Positions 1-10,016 are shown, counted from the stretch's first letter. The stretch: 64,000 nt of DNA from Candidatus Neoehrlichia procyonis str. RAC413 (GCF_000964795.1 NZ_LANX01000001.1:124001-188000), one strand, 5' to 3'. Notes: generated by a model from the letters alone, not told the origin. Numbers and translations are program-made.

Positions 1-1
1 G

Positions 2-2083
2 GTAACTTCTGCCATGGATAGTGCTAGAGATATAAATATGGACCTTGTATATGCACAACAAGCTCGTAGGGCATTAGATTATTTGGTAGGATTCACATTG
101 TCTCCTATATTATGGCGTAAGTTACCGGGAAGTAAGTCTGCTGGACGTGTACAATCAGTAGCATTAAGGCTTGTTTGTGATAAGGAAGATGAAATAGAAA
201 AATTTGTTACACAAGAGTATTGGAATATTGATGTAGATCTTCAAAATAAGCATGGAGAAGAATTTTCTATGTTTTTAAAATATTATGATAGTCATAAATT
301 TGAAAAATTTGATATTCCAAATTCTGAAAAAGCACAGGAATTATCTAATATTGTAAAAGAAAAAGATTATTATGTATCAAATGTTGAAAAGAAACAAGTT
401 AAACGTAATCCTTATCCTCCATTTATTACATCAAGCTTACAACAGGAAGCATCAACAAAGCTTGGATTTTCTGCGAAGAGTACTATGATGATAGCTCAGA
501 AATTATACGAGGGGATAGATATAGGAGGTGAAATAGTAGGATTAATTACTTATATGCGTACAGATGGGTTCTATATTGCAGATGAGGCAGTGAATAGTAT
601 TAGAGATATGATAGTGTCATATTTTGGGGAGAAATATTTATCAAAATCTGTACGTCAATATATTAAAAAGGTTAAAAATGCTCAAGAAGCTCATGAGGCA
701 ATAAGACCTACAAATATTGCTATTCTTCCAAGTGATATAGAAAAATATTTAACAAATGAGCAATTTAAGCTATATGAGCTTATTTGGAGACGAGCTATTG
801 CTAGTCAAATGGAATCTGCTGTTGTTAATCAAGTTGTAGTTGATGTACAATCAAAAGATGAGATGGTAATTCTTCATACAGTAGGTTCAACTTTATATTT
901 TGATGGATATTATAGAGCGTATCAGTATAGTGATAATGAAGATACAAAGAAGGTTTTACCACTTTTAGAAGTAGGTGATGATTGTAAATTGTTAACTGTT
1001 ATTCCTGTTCAGCATTTTACTCAACCTCCCCCTAGATATACTGAAGCAAGTTTGGTAAAAAAAATGGAAGAGATAGGTATTGGTAGGCCTTCAACTTATG
1101 CGTCAATTATTTCTGTATTACAAGATCGAGGATATGCTTCTTTAAAGCGTAAGAAATTTGTTCCCAGTGAACGTGGAAGAATTGTTAATGTTTTTTTGGT
1201 GAATTTTTTTAGTCGTTACGTAAGATATGATTTTACTGCTAATCTTGAAGAAGAATTAGATTTAATTTCTAATGGAAGAATGAATTGGAAGGAAGTATTA
1301 AAGCAATTTTGGGGTGCATTTATAGAGAATGTTAATCTAGTAAAAAATATAGAATTTAGTGAAATACTAAAATCTATAACAAAAGGTATAGAAAATTATA
1401 TTTTTACTTATGATGAAAATGGTATTATTAATAAACAATGTCCTACATGTGCTAGCGGAGAATTAAAACTAAATCTTAATAGAAATGGTGTGTTTTTAGG
1501 TTGTTCTCGGTATCCAGAATGTAAATATACTAAAGGGATAGGAGATCAGTGTAATGATGAAATAGAGGCAACACCTAAAATGTTGGGTATTGATGATGTA
1601 ACAGGTGATGAAATATATCTTAAGAAAGGTCCTTATGGGATGTATTTGCAATTAGGTAATAAGAAAGATAGTAAACGTGTTGCTGTACCAAAAAATATAC
1701 AAGAAATAAGTTTTGATATAGCGAAAAAAATTATATCATTGCCTATCAACTTAGGATTTTATCCAGAAACGCAACAGGAGATAAAGGTAGGAATTGGAAA
1801 ATTTGGTGCGTATGTTCTATATCAAAATAAATATTTTTCAATCAAAAACAAGGAAGATCTTTTTAATATTACTCTTGAAGAGGCTATTGCTATAATTGAT
1901 GCAGATTCAGGTAAAAAGGCAAGGTTTATAGGAATATATAAAAAAACAGGTCATGAAATATATGTATGTAAAGGTAGATATGGATTTTATTTAAAATGTG
2001 ATAAAATAAATGTGGCGCTTAAAAAAGGTGCTGAGAATATAGCTTTATCAGATGCTATAAAATTAATTAGTCAAAAATTATAA
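2..2083 (+). CDS. topA: DNA topoisomerase I, 5'-truncated by window edge
   Basis: Type IA topoisomerase, which relaxes negative supercoils by transient cleavage of one strand. The reading frame is open to the left edge (first complete codon at base 2), so the Toprim domain and roughly the first 120-150 residues lie outside. The catalytic tyrosine is at 551-553 in the motif ITYMRTDG. PGSKSAGRVQSVALRL near the start and GRPSTYAS further on are typical of TopA. After the core there is a four-cysteine zinc ribbon (CPTC, then GCSRYPEC, about 1440-1530). It is followed by repeated C-terminal modules around KGPYGMYLQLG, IGKFGAYVLY and KGRYGFYLKC. No frameshift is seen in the visible part. Confidence 0.97.
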   Translation, partial: VTSAMDSARDINMDLVYAQQARRALDYLVGFTLSPILWRKLPGSKSAGRVQSVALRLVCDKEDEIEKFVTQEYWNIDVDLQNKHGEEFSMFLKYYDSHKFEKFDIPNSEKAQELSNIVKEKDYYVSNVEKKQVKRNPYPPFITSSLQQEASTKLGFSAKSTMMIAQKLYEGIDIGGEIVGLITYMRTDGFYIADEAVNSIRDMIVSYFGEKYLSKSVRQYIKKVKNAQEAHEAIRPTNIAILPSDIEKYLTNEQFKLYELIWRRAIASQMESAVVNQVVVDVQSKDEMVILHTVGSTLYFDGYYRAYQYSDNEDTKKVLPLLEVGDDCKLLTVIPVQHFTQPPPRYTEASLVKKMEEIGIGRPSTYASIISVLQDRGYASLKRKKFVPSERGRIVNVFLVNFFSRYVRYDFTANLEEELDLISNGRMNWKEVLKQFWGAFIENVNLVKNIEFSEILKSITKGIENYIFTYDENGIINKQCPTCASGELKLNLNRNGVFLGCSRYPECKYTKGIGDQCNDEIEATPKMLGIDDVTGDEIYLKKGPYGMYLQLGNKKDSKRVAVPKNIQEISFDIAKKIISLPINLGFYPETQQEIKVGIGKFGAYVLYQNKYFSIKNKEDLFNITLEEAIAIIDADSGKKARFIGIYKKTGHEIYVCKGRYGFYLKCDKINVALKKGAENIALSDAIKLISQKL

Positions 2084-2232
2084 TGAAGATACAGGTTTGA
2101 ATTGTACTATAATGAAGTTATTTTTTTGTAAATCTAAGAATATTTTTGTACATGAGTTTTTTTAATAAAAATAACTGAATAATAAATTTTAATAGCTTAT
2201 TTTTTATATCTTACAGTGAGATCATTTAATTG

Positions 2233-2586
2233 CTAATCGGCTTTGTTTATATTAGGGATCCATTGATTTTCTATGTAAGTATATAATTGATTTTTTTCTT
2301 TTATCCATAAGGTTAATCCTGTTTTAGGTTTAATAAAGTACCAATGATTTATATAGTAATAGGTAACATAATGTGTCTTATTAAGCCACTCTGTAATAAT
2401 TGGGTTATTACCAATAATATACATATCACCTGATTTTGGAGGATCAATGTAATTATTAGAATATAATTTTAAAATACAGTTGTTCATTAAAGCATCAATC
2501 TTAATAAGCGCTTCGTTAACAGTAATTTCTTTTTGGGATTGATTTTGTAGTACTAAATTAAATTTTAAGTTTGTTGAATATTGCAT
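2233..2586 (-). CDS. DUF2793 protein (gene-transfer-agent/phage-associated)
   Basis: 117-aa protein that I recognise as DUF2793-like. It has the N-terminal signature QSQKEITVNEALIKIDAL and then PPKSGDMYIIG, which match the usual GQAQKEVTHNEAL and P-GD-YIV blocks. After these comes an aromatic half (WYFIKPKTGLTLWI, LYTYIENQWI). In other alphaproteobacteria this domain sits in or near gene transfer agent and phage tail regions; its biochemical role is unknown. I start at ATG 2586 because AAGG lies five bases upstream and the family begins there; the frame stays open 18 codons further (to 2640). No other GTA gene is visible nearby. The next gene is divergent, 67 bases away. Confidence 0.8.
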   Translation of the reverse strand: MQYSTNLKFNLVLQNQSQKEITVNEALIKIDALMNNCILKLYSNNYIDPPKSGDMYIIGNNPIITEWLNKTHYVTYYYINHWYFIKPKTGLTLWIKEKNQLYTYIENQWIPNINKAD

Positions 2587-2653
2587 ATATACCTTATATA
2601 AAGTTAACTTTATTGTTGTATTATTTTGTGTAAATAACAATGTAGACTTAGAT

Positions 2654-3100
2654 ATGAAATGTATTGTATTTTTTATTGTTTTATTATGTTCAACTTCTTC
2701 TTTTGCAAATTTATTATTGACAAATGGTCAACTTACTCAAGAAGAAAAGTATGAATTACAAGTTATTAAGCGTAATTACCATAGATATAGTAGTGAATTG
2801 CGCACTATTGCTTATAATAGAGTAAATGAAATAAAATACAAAATGTTACCCTATAGATTGCAAATTTCAAACTTTGATGCAAGAATTCGTGCTTTTCCAA
2901 TACAGTATGATTATTATATGAAAAACTTGAAACATATTGTTTTAATAAAACAGCAGTATTATATGCGTTTATCACATCATTCTAAGGAAGAGTTGGTCAA
3001 ATTTAAATACAATTTAGTTAGTGAGAAAGACTTATCACAGCAGTCATTAAATTATTTAAAAAATCAAGCACAGCTTTACCAAATGGTAATAAAAAAATGA
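2654..3100 (+). CDS. Small exported protein of unknown function
   Basis: 148 aa. Residues 1-18 form a classic signal peptide (MKCIVFFIVLLCSTSSFA, probable cleavage after SSFA). The mature part is basic, rich in Tyr, Lys and Leu, and looks mostly helical, with no cysteine. I recognise no family. An envelope or periplasmic location is inferred from the signal peptide. It converges on sspB; the two stop codons are eight bases apart. Confidence 0.7.
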   Translation: MKCIVFFIVLLCSTSSFANLLLTNGQLTQEEKYELQVIKRNYHRYSSELRTIAYNRVNEIKYKMLPYRLQISNFDARIRAFPIQYDYYMKNLKHIVLIKQQYYMRLSHHSKEELVKFKYNLVSEKDLSQQSLNYLKNQAQLYQMVIKK

Positions 3101-3107
3101 AACCCAA

Positions 3108-3590
3108 TTAATTTTTACGGAAGCTGTCTATGAATATTATATTATTTTGTAGAGTATGCGAGATGGTAGGATACTTGTTGTTATCAGTATTATTTGTATT
3201 TTTTTTATTTTCTTCATTAATTTGTGAATGAATATCTTCATATTGGCTTAAATCTAACGAAAAATTTGCCAATAGATCCACATATTTTGTTATAGATTTA
3301 AAAGGTACAATAACGTTTTCTTCTTTTCCTTTGAAACTTAATATAACACTAAAATCATTACTAGTGACTTGGAGGTTACGAAATTGGTGTTGTATGATTA
3401 TAGTAACATTTTCAGGATAACTTTCTTTTATATATTCAGGTAAAACGACTCCTTTATATTGAGTAAGTAAAGTTACAGCAACATGAACTTGCTTATATGG
3501 CTCTTTGTATGCAAAAGTACTGAAAACTTCCTTTATAACATTACACATAGAGTTGTATATTAAAAGACGGTAATTTATTATTTCATTCAT
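3108..3590 (-). CDS. sspB: SspB-alpha, ClpXP adaptor for ssrA-tagged proteins
   Basis: 160-aa protein of the alphaproteobacterial SspB type. The signature blocks KGVVLPEYIKESYPENVTI, IIQHQFRNLQVTSNDFSV and LSFKGKEENVIVPF match the SspB substrate-binding fold, followed by an Asn/Asp/Lys-rich linker and a short C-terminal tail (residues about 125-160), the part that contacts ClpX in the family. I start at ATG 3590 (MNEIINYRLL) because TAAGG lies just upstream and homologues begin there. The frame extends to 3656, but that stretch runs up to the tmRNA 3' end. It lies on the same strand directly after the tmRNA gene, about 70 bases away, so the tag gene and its adaptor gene may share transcripts. 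Confidence 0.9.
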   Translation of the reverse strand: MNEIINYRLLIYNSMCNVIKEVFSTFAYKEPYKQVHVAVTLLTQYKGVVLPEYIKESYPENVTIIIQHQFRNLQVTSNDFSVILSFKGKEENVIVPFKSITKYVDLLANFSLDLSQYEDIHSQINEENKKNTNNTDNNKYPTISHTLQNNIIFIDSFRKN

Positions 3591-3659
3591 GTAAGCCTTA
3601 TATTGTAACAAATAACCTATACGAAAGTTTTTCTGTTGCCCGGTAAACTTTCGCAAAAA

Positions 3660-3912
3660 ACCGCGCTACAAGATAAACTAAGCAGCTGCTAAATTAGCAT
3701 ATCCATAGTTATCATTAGCGGCAACGAGATTGTCGTTTGCACTTATCATTTTGCGCATTTACGGCTGCATTCTCACCGAGCAACAACTGTCTCCTTTACT
3801 ATGCCTGTCAATCCTGTTTCATCCCCTTAAAAAAGTGGAGATGCCGAGCACTGCCCTCGGGTCCAATACACCTATTCTGAGAAGTTTTTATTGCCATAGC
3901 GGATAAAAAAAA
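3660..3912 (-). ncRNA. ssrA: tmRNA, circularly permuted two-piece form
   Basis: Read on the minus strand, the acceptor 3' half comes first: a T-arm-like stem CCGAG/CTCGG, then CATCTCC plus A, followed by a short T-rich spacer. The 5' acceptor strand GGGGATG follows and pairs with CATCTCC, then AAACAGGATTGACAGGC. This order is the permuted arrangement known from alphaproteobacteria, processed into acceptor and coding pieces. The tag frame starts at the resume codon GCA (3740-3738, context GCAAACGAC) and ends with TAG at 3680-3678. It encodes ANDNLVAANDNYGYANLAAA. CCA is not encoded. Outer ends are approximate. A T-run follows the 3' end. Confidence 0.93.
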
Positions 3913-3980
3913 CCACGCTTAAATTATACAAGAAAATTTTAAAAGTGTCAATATAATTTTACACTAATAGAAAAATAAAG

Positions 3981-4052
3981 CTCCCCGGGCCGGATTCGAA
4001 CCAGCGACCAATTGGTTAACAGCCAACTGCTCTACCACTGAGCTACCGAGGA
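3981..4052 (-). tRNA. tRNA-Asn(GTT)
   Basis: Cloverleaf on the minus strand: acceptor TCCTCGG pairs with CCGGGGA, the D arm has GCTC/GAGC, the anticodon loop CTGTTAA gives GTT, and the T loop is TTCGAAT. CCA is not encoded. It lies upstream of the tmRNA on the same strand. Confidence 0.96.
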
Positions 4053-4481
4053 AAATATACTGTACGTAATATACATTTTATATTTTGCATATGCAACAAA
4101 AACTTATGTGTGTTATATAAATAGTATGATGTATTTGCTATTTATTATAATAATGTAATATATTATTAACATTATGAATTATATAGAATTACCATGGCAT
4201 GTTTAGTATTGTATTATACTATATTACTAAGTTACAGGGGTATTAATTTATAAGCATGTATGTTTTTTATATAAGAGGTTTAATAATTATTATGTAATTG
4301 TCCAAAATAATGGTCTTGTCAATTAATTTTTTATTCATATTTATAACTATGAAAATAATATTTTTAAACAATTATTATATAAAAGAATTATTACTAACTA
4401 TGATTAATTATGAGATGCTAATGATCTGATATAAATGCTTATTATAGAAAAATAAAAGATATGGCTAGTTATTTAGATGTA
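4053..4481. other. Non-coding stretch between tRNA-Asn and acpS
   Basis: About 430 very AT-rich bases with short frames only. I see no RNA gene, clear terminator or recognisable gene remnant. Confidence 0.5.
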
Positions 4482-4850
4482 TTATTGATTAGCATATAAT
4501 ATTACAAAAGCAATAGCATAATCGTTATCATCGCTTATTGATAATTCTATTACATAGTTACAACTGCAAGGTGCTTTAATATATGGTTTTCCGTAATTGT
4601 TATTATATACAGTTATATTTCGCATTTTTATTTGCTTATTAAATCCTGTGCCTATAGCTTTGATATATGCTTCTTTTGCAGCAAATCTTTTTGCAAAATG
4701 ATTTATTTTTGCTATGTTATTACTATAATTATAGCTATCCTGTATTTCTTGATGAGAAAATACTTTATTAATAAATTTATTACCAAATTTCTGCCATAAA
4801 GTGAAAATTCTAGGTATATAAACTATGTCTGTTCCTATCCCTACTATCAT
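4482..4850 (-). CDS. acpS: Holo-[acyl-carrier-protein] synthase
   Basis: 122 aa, normal AcpS length. It transfers 4'-phosphopantetheine from CoA to apo-ACP. The N-terminal metal-binding motif [14 protein letters not shown] and the central [15 protein letters not shown] block, with the conserved Asp and Glu, are intact. Its ATG overlaps the proS stop codon in an ATGA junction, so translation is probably coupled to proS. The C-terminus ends with an ordinary AcpS-like beta strand ([10 protein letters not shown]). Confidence 0.95.
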   Translation of the reverse strand: MIVGIGTDIVYIPRIFTLWQKFGNKFINKVFSHQEIQDSYNYSNNIAKINHFAKRFAAKEAYIKAIGTGFNKQIKMRNITVYNNNYGKPYIKAPCSCNYVIELSISDDNDYAIAFVILYANQ

Positions 4851-6130
4851 TGTTTGTTACGTAAAAATTCTTGTGTTATTTGATCTATGTGAATTTTTAT
4901 TATAGCCCCGTTTGCTCGATTTTTTAATTCCACAGTATTATTAGTTATAGTTGACTTACCAATAATGATCTGCCATGGTAACCCTATTAAATCCATTCTT
5001 GAAAGTTTTACACCAGCGCTATCGTTTGTATCATCATATAATATATTCTCTTTATATAATTTATATATATGTTCAGAAATAAGCTGACCGTTATTTTCTA
5101 TACATAAGTTAATTAATCCAAATTTAAATGGTGCTACTGATTGCGGCCATTTTATACCTTTATCATCATGATTTGCTTCAATTATAGCTCCTACTAGTCT
5201 TGATATTCCTATACCATAACATCCCATCTGAATATAATGATTGTTTGTATTATTATCATAGAATGTAGCATTCATTTGTGATGAATATTTATCTCCAAGA
5301 TAGAAAATATGACCAATTTCTATACCTTTATTAACTTTTAAGTTGTCTGGCAGTACATTACATGATTTTTCGTCGTGCATTCCATCTGCTGCAGTATATA
5401 TATTTTTGATATGATCTATGTCAATATTATCACTGTTTATTAGATCTAATATTTGCTTATCGTAGTAAAGAGTACTTTCTCCGGTGTTTGCTAATACGTG
5501 AAATTCATGACTTAATGTACCACCTATAGATCCACTATCAGCTTTAACTGCAATAGGGACTAATCCTATTTTTTTAAAGATATTTATATATATTTTAAAC
5601 ATAGTATTATAAGACTTTATAGCACTGCTGACATCCTTATCAAAGCTATATGCATCTTTCATTAAAAATTCTCTACTGCGCATTACTCCATATCTTGGAC
5701 GTAATTCATCACGAAATTTCCATTGAATTTGATATAAATAACAAGGAAGGCTTTTATAACTTTTTAAAGTTGATCTTGCAATATCAGTAACAATTTCTTC
5801 ATGTGTAGGTCCAAATACCATTTCTCTATTATTGCGGTCTTTTATGTGCAGCATTTCTAATCCGTAGTCATTATATCGCCCTGATTCTTTCCATAAGTCT
5901 GCAGGTTGTATAGAAGGCATAAGTATTTCTAGGTATTTTGATTGTTTAATTTCATCTCTAATTATATTTTCTATATTTTGTAAAACTTTTAATCCTAGTG
6001 GTAACCAGGAGTAAATACCAGAAATTACTTGTTTTACTAAGCCAGCTCTAAGAGAATATTTATGTGAAGCTGCAGTAATATCTAAAGATACTTCTTTCAA
6101 AGTTGGCATGTAATAATTTGATAAGCGCAT
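4847..6130 (-). CDS. proS: Prolyl-tRNA synthetase, short form without INS domain
   Basis: 427 aa. Class II synthetase charging tRNA-Pro. Motif 2 ([21 protein letters not shown]) and motif 3 ([20 protein letters not shown]) are complete. [21 protein letters not shown] and the C-terminal anticodon-binding domain are present. The length and the direct passage from the catalytic core to the anticodon domain show the alphaproteobacterial form lacking the editing insertion found in long bacterial ProS. No strong ribosome binding site is visible before the ATG. It is the first gene of a proS-acpS operon. Confidence 0.96.
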   Translation of the reverse strand: MRLSNYYMPTLKEVSLDITAASHKYSLRAGLVKQVISGIYSWLPLGLKVLQNIENIIRDEIKQSKYLEILMPSIQPADLWKESGRYNDYGLEMLHIKDRNNREMVFGPTHEEIVTDIARSTLKSYKSLPCYLYQIQWKFRDELRPRYGVMRSREFLMKDAYSFDKDVSSAIKSYNTMFKIYINIFKKIGLVPIAVKADSGSIGGTLSHEFHVLANTGESTLYYDKQILDLINSDNIDIDHIKNIYTAADGMHDEKSCNVLPDNLKVNKGIEIGHIFYLGDKYSSQMNATFYDNNTNNHYIQMGCYGIGISRLVGAIIEANHDDKGIKWPQSVAPFKFGLINLCIENNGQLISEHIYKLYKENILYDDTNDSAGVKLSRMDLIGLPWQIIIGKSTITNNTVELKNRANGAIIKIHIDQITQEFLRNKQ

Positions 6131-6709
6131 TACTAGATAAAGAAAATTTTAAGAGTAATAACATGGAAAGCTCATATAGTCAAGAACAAGCAAATATTAC
6201 ATGTTGCATAAATATAAAGGGTATTTATGGGAGGAGAAAGATTATTGTTTTTATGATTTGTAGTGTATTATAATTAACTATAATATTAAAGGACATAGTT
6301 TTAATATGTGCTTTTGTTTTAGTAAAATCTTAATTTACATAATGTGTTTTTTGTAATTAACATGTACTATATAAAAAAATTATATTTTTTTAGAAGGAAG
6401 CATTTAAGTAAGTAATGGGATTTTCTAATTAGCTTTGTATATTTCTTGATTAAAAATTGTATGGATAATTAGAACATTTTTTGTATTAGGTATATATAAT
6501 TTGTGAAATTTGCTTTTGAAAATATATTGTTTATAATCAAATTTTTAATTTAATTATTAAGCTGAGAAAAGAATTCTCAAATTAATGTAATACTTCCTGG
6601 CAATGGATTAGGCCGATAATAATATACTTTATAGCATTAGGCTAAGAAATTGATAATAAATATTAGCCAATGCTATATTTGTATATGACTTTTTTAATAA
6701 TTATAGTAT
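6131..6709. other. Non-coding stretch upstream of proS
   Basis: About 580 AT-rich bases between the proS start and the 3' end of the C26-type gene. It contains the stem-loop at 6631-6676, annotated separately. I see no gene remnant. Confidence 0.5.
6631..6676 (-). terminator. Stem-loop after the C26-type amidotransferase gene
   Basis: Bases 6631-6645 and 6663-6676 are complementary over about 14 pairs with one bulge (ATAGCATTAGGCTAA against TTAGCCAATGCTAT), with a 17-base loop. It lies 34 bases beyond the stop codon of the minus-strand gene. No T-run follows, so it may be a transcript-end stabiliser and not an intrinsic terminator. Confidence 0.4.
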
Positions 6710-7729
6710 TTATTTACGGTATAAAAAGTCATTCATAACGGCAATAGCTGATAATGCTGCTTCACGACGCTTGTTGTGATGCTCTTGACTAATGCTATCA
6801 TTTGTTTTTTCAGCACTTAGTATACTGAGATCTAGAAATGCATTAATAGCAAGAGCTTCTGGGTGATCTTGAAAATGAATATTTCCATTTTTGTCTTCGA
6901 TTGCTTCTATGATGCCATTATCAGAAAAACCTACTACCTCATAACCTAATGATCTTAATTTATCAATGTTTTCTTTGTTATTATTTATTACTCCTCCATG
7001 GGCATCTGGAAAGTATAGCGATAACCATCCGTTTTCATCAGGAGTTACATATTTTGAAATAATAGACGCTAATTTGCTATTTGGTACAATATAGAGTCTG
7101 TGTAGTCCAACGTCTTTTCTATGTGGATCTGGCATTGATATGGAGTGAGTATCAACAGAACTTTTTGATGATGTAATTTTATGTATTCTAATTATTTCTA
7201 CTCCAAGTGCATGCATTATACCTTGAAGACCGCCACATATTCCTATAATATGTATTTTAGGGTTTTCATTTGCAATTTCAATTAACGCATTAGTAATTAA
7301 TTGTCGATTAGGAGTGGGTGGATAGGGATCGGTATCTACATTATAATAATTTCCTGGAATGAAAATTCTATTAATTGAATTATCTTGTAAAAATTTTAAT
7401 ATAATATTTTTAATTTTATTAGAATCTTCTTTTGATATGTTAATAAGTGTATTTTTTATTGCAGTATTGAATTTTAAACTTTTAATTTGTGTAAAATCTA
7501 CTAATGTATTATAATCAATGCGTATAACGGTTGCTCCTAATGCTGTAAGCATTTCACTAATATTATGAGAGAACATTAACTCTTCAGGATAAGTTTCATT
7601 TTTGGTTTGCATGAAGCCTACTATTGCTTGGGTATTGTGGTTAATGTTATCTGCATTTGTGGAATTATAACATATAGTAGTTATCATCAGTATTAAAATT
7701 AGTGAAAAAAGCTGAAAATAATTTTTCAT
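6710..7729 (-). CDS. Exported class I glutamine amidotransferase-like (peptidase C26) protein
   Basis: 339 aa. An N-terminal signal peptide or anchor (residues about 5-26, ending near TNADN) precedes a class I glutamine amidotransferase fold. The nucleophile elbow is GICGGLQGIMHALG, with the catalytic Cys. A downstream histidine-containing motif (FQDHPEA) matches the His-x-Glu part of the C26 triad. HRLYIVPNSKLASII and FPDAHGGVINN are typical of gamma-glutamyl hydrolase-like members (PuuD and similar). The substrate cannot be told from sequence; secretion would place it in the periplasm or outside. It lies 37 bases downstream of tRNA-Phe on the same strand. Confidence 0.78.
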   Translation of the reverse strand: MKNYFQLFSLILILMITTICYNSTNADNINHNTQAIVGFMQTKNETYPEELMFSHNISEMLTALGATVIRIDYNTLVDFTQIKSLKFNTAIKNTLINISKEDSNKIKNIILKFLQDNSINRIFIPGNYYNVDTDPYPPTPNRQLITNALIEIANENPKIHIIGICGGLQGIMHALGVEIIRIHKITSSKSSVDTHSISMPDPHRKDVGLHRLYIVPNSKLASIISKYVTPDENGWLSLYFPDAHGGVINNNKENIDKLRSLGYEVVGFSDNGIIEAIEDKNGNIHFQDHPEALAINAFLDLSILSAEKTNDSISQEHHNKRREAALSAIAVMNDFLYRK

Positions 7730-7766
7730 ATATATAAATGCCTGGTAAATAATTAATTAATAAGTG

Positions 7767-7839
7767 TGGCCTGAGTTGGAATTGAACCAACGACACAAGG
7801 ATTTTCAGTCCTTTGCTCTACCAACTGAGCTATCAAGCC
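7767..7839 (-). tRNA. tRNA-Phe(GAA)
   Basis: 73-nt cloverleaf on the minus strand. GGCTTGA pairs with TCAGGCC, the D arm is GCTC/GAGC, the anticodon loop CTGAAAA gives GAA, the T loop is TTCAATT, and the discriminator is A. CCA is not encoded. Confidence 0.96.
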
Positions 7840-8001
7840 AAGTATTCTATGAAGTATGCAAGCATTTTTTGAAAAAGTGTTTGCATTAAGCTGTATTGTA
7901 ATGATTATATAATGTAAATTACTATATTCAAGTAAAAATAATGTGTTACAATTTTCTTATAAGTATTACAGCGTATTAGCTCGATAAGGAAATAAATAGT
8001 T

Positions 8002-8484
8002 ATGCGAATAGGAATATACCCAGGAACTTTTGACCCTGTTACTTTTGGCCATATAGATATTATAAAAAGAGCCTGTAAATTAGTTGATAAATTAATTATC
8101 GGAATAGCAAAAAATGGTAATAAAAGTACTATTTTTTCAGCAGAGGAGCGTGCAAATATGATAGTACATGAAATGCAAGATTTAAATATTGATGTAGAAA
8201 CTGTAATTTTTGGTGGATTATTGACTTGTTTTGCACAAGAAAAAAAGGCGTCTGTAATTATTAGGGGCTTGAGGGCTATATCTGACTTTGATTATGAGTT
8301 TCAAATGAGTTGGATAAATTATAAGCTTACGTCAAAAGTAGAAACAATTTTTTTACCTGCTTCTGAGGATACACAGTTCATCTCATCTAATTTTGTTAAA
8401 GAAATTGCTAGATTAGGAGGAAATGTTAGTATGTTTGTACCTGACAATGTTCATAAATATTTAAAGAAAATTTACAATACATGA
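8002..8484 (+). CDS. coaD: Phosphopantetheine adenylyltransferase
   Basis: 160 aa, normal CoaD length. It transfers AMP from ATP to 4'-phosphopantetheine, the penultimate step of CoA synthesis. The nucleotidyltransferase motif GTFDPVTFGHID (residues 8-19), the RGLRAISDFDYEFQM block and the C-terminal EDTQFISSNFVKEIA (equivalent of the ISST motif) are all present. An AAGGAAATAA ribosome binding region precedes the ATG. It stands alone in a long non-coding region. Confidence 0.96.
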   Translation: MRIGIYPGTFDPVTFGHIDIIKRACKLVDKLIIGIAKNGNKSTIFSAEERANMIVHEMQDLNIDVETVIFGGLLTCFAQEKKASVIIRGLRAISDFDYEFQMSWINYKLTSKVETIFLPASEDTQFISSNFVKEIARLGGNVSMFVPDNVHKYLKKIYNT

Positions 8485-10016
8485 AATAGATTTTTTTGTA
8501 ATGGCAGTTAAATATCTGTATGACTTATCAGTGTAAGTATATTTAAAGCTTAGGGAATAACTTAGTTATAGATTATGTTTTATTATAGTATATATGATAT
8601 TTAGAGTATCATTATTCTTTTTTTGTATTTGCAGTAATTTTTAAAGGTTACTGAATATATGTAATGTTTTGTAATTTTATTTTATAAACTTTTATGGCAG
8701 TAGTTGTACTACTTTGTTGCTTTTTAAGGAAATATATTATTAATAAAGTATAAGAAAGCATAATTGATGTTAATGAAAGATTATAAGATTACTGTGTATG
8801 TGGTTGTTTTATGGTAGAAAACAGTATTTAGGCAAAAATTAAAGCAATATTAATGCCTAATTATTTGTAGTTAATATGATAGTAAAAAGTTTTATAGACT
8901 ACTAGAAGAAACATTTATTGTCCTAATTTGGTAGAACTTAATTGTGTGGTAGGTTAATTTTTAATATATTTTTTACCTTCTTTTGATCCATAATTAAGAT
9001 TATGAGTTACTTGCGTATATTTTTGTAATATAGATTACTTCTATAATAATTTTGATATGCTTTTCTGTATTGAATGATGTTGTATACATATGTTTATATA
9101 TATATCAATTTATTTTTACGATTATTTATTTTTAGAAGATTTGTTATTTTCTGAATTATCAATACAATTATGTATTGTGTACAATAATATTTTGAATGAT
9201 AACTTCTGTGTTATTGTGTTGTGACAAATGAAAACTATCTCCAAGTTGGGATTGAGTGTTTATTAATAGAGCCTTGTGTTATTTTTATATAAAACCTTAT
9301 TATTTTATATATAACATTAGTATATCATGCAATTTGACCATTGATTATAACATAAAAATATGGATATAATTTTATTGATAAATTTTTCATTATATAAATC
9401 TCATTTTATCTTAGCTTCTTAGCTGAAAATTATACACAAAAGAGGGCTTTAGCTTTTTAGCAGAGGATATGATCAAGAACTTAAGCTTTTCTTGATATAG
9501 CTAGCAAATTTGCTATTAATAAAATTTTTTACAGTATGATAGTTTTTTAACCGTGAAAGTTACTTTTATATAGATTATTTTCTATATTATGTGCTTCCTT
9601 GCGGAGATAGGAAAGGGCAATGTTGTTGTAATTTATATAGTGTTATTAAATTAAAAAATATTAATTATTGTAATTGAAAGCTTTCTTACTTATTGAAGTG
9701 TACTTTTAATAATATATAATACGCTAATAAAATTTATATATAATCGTAAGTGTTATATTAAGTAAATTTTAAATAATTATATTTGTTAAGCATATATGTA
9801 TTTTTTTTATATGAAATATAATAGGAATTAAGTTTAGGCTATGTAATTTTTGTTATATATTGAGCGAAAGTATCAATAACTTTATTATTGAGTGATATAA
9901 ATGAATTTGTATACGGTAATACCATGAAAAATATAGATAGTAATAAAATACTGCCACACATAAAAGAATAATCCAATTTTTAGGAAAGAACATCCATAAT
10001 GATAAAGAGTTTTACA
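8485..10016. other. 1.5-kb non-coding stretch after coaD
   Basis: Strongly AT-rich with stops in all frames. A few short minus-strand stretches around 8930-9090 read like protein for 10-17 codons but match nothing I know. I see no RNA gene, repeat array or mobile element. Confidence 0.5.
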
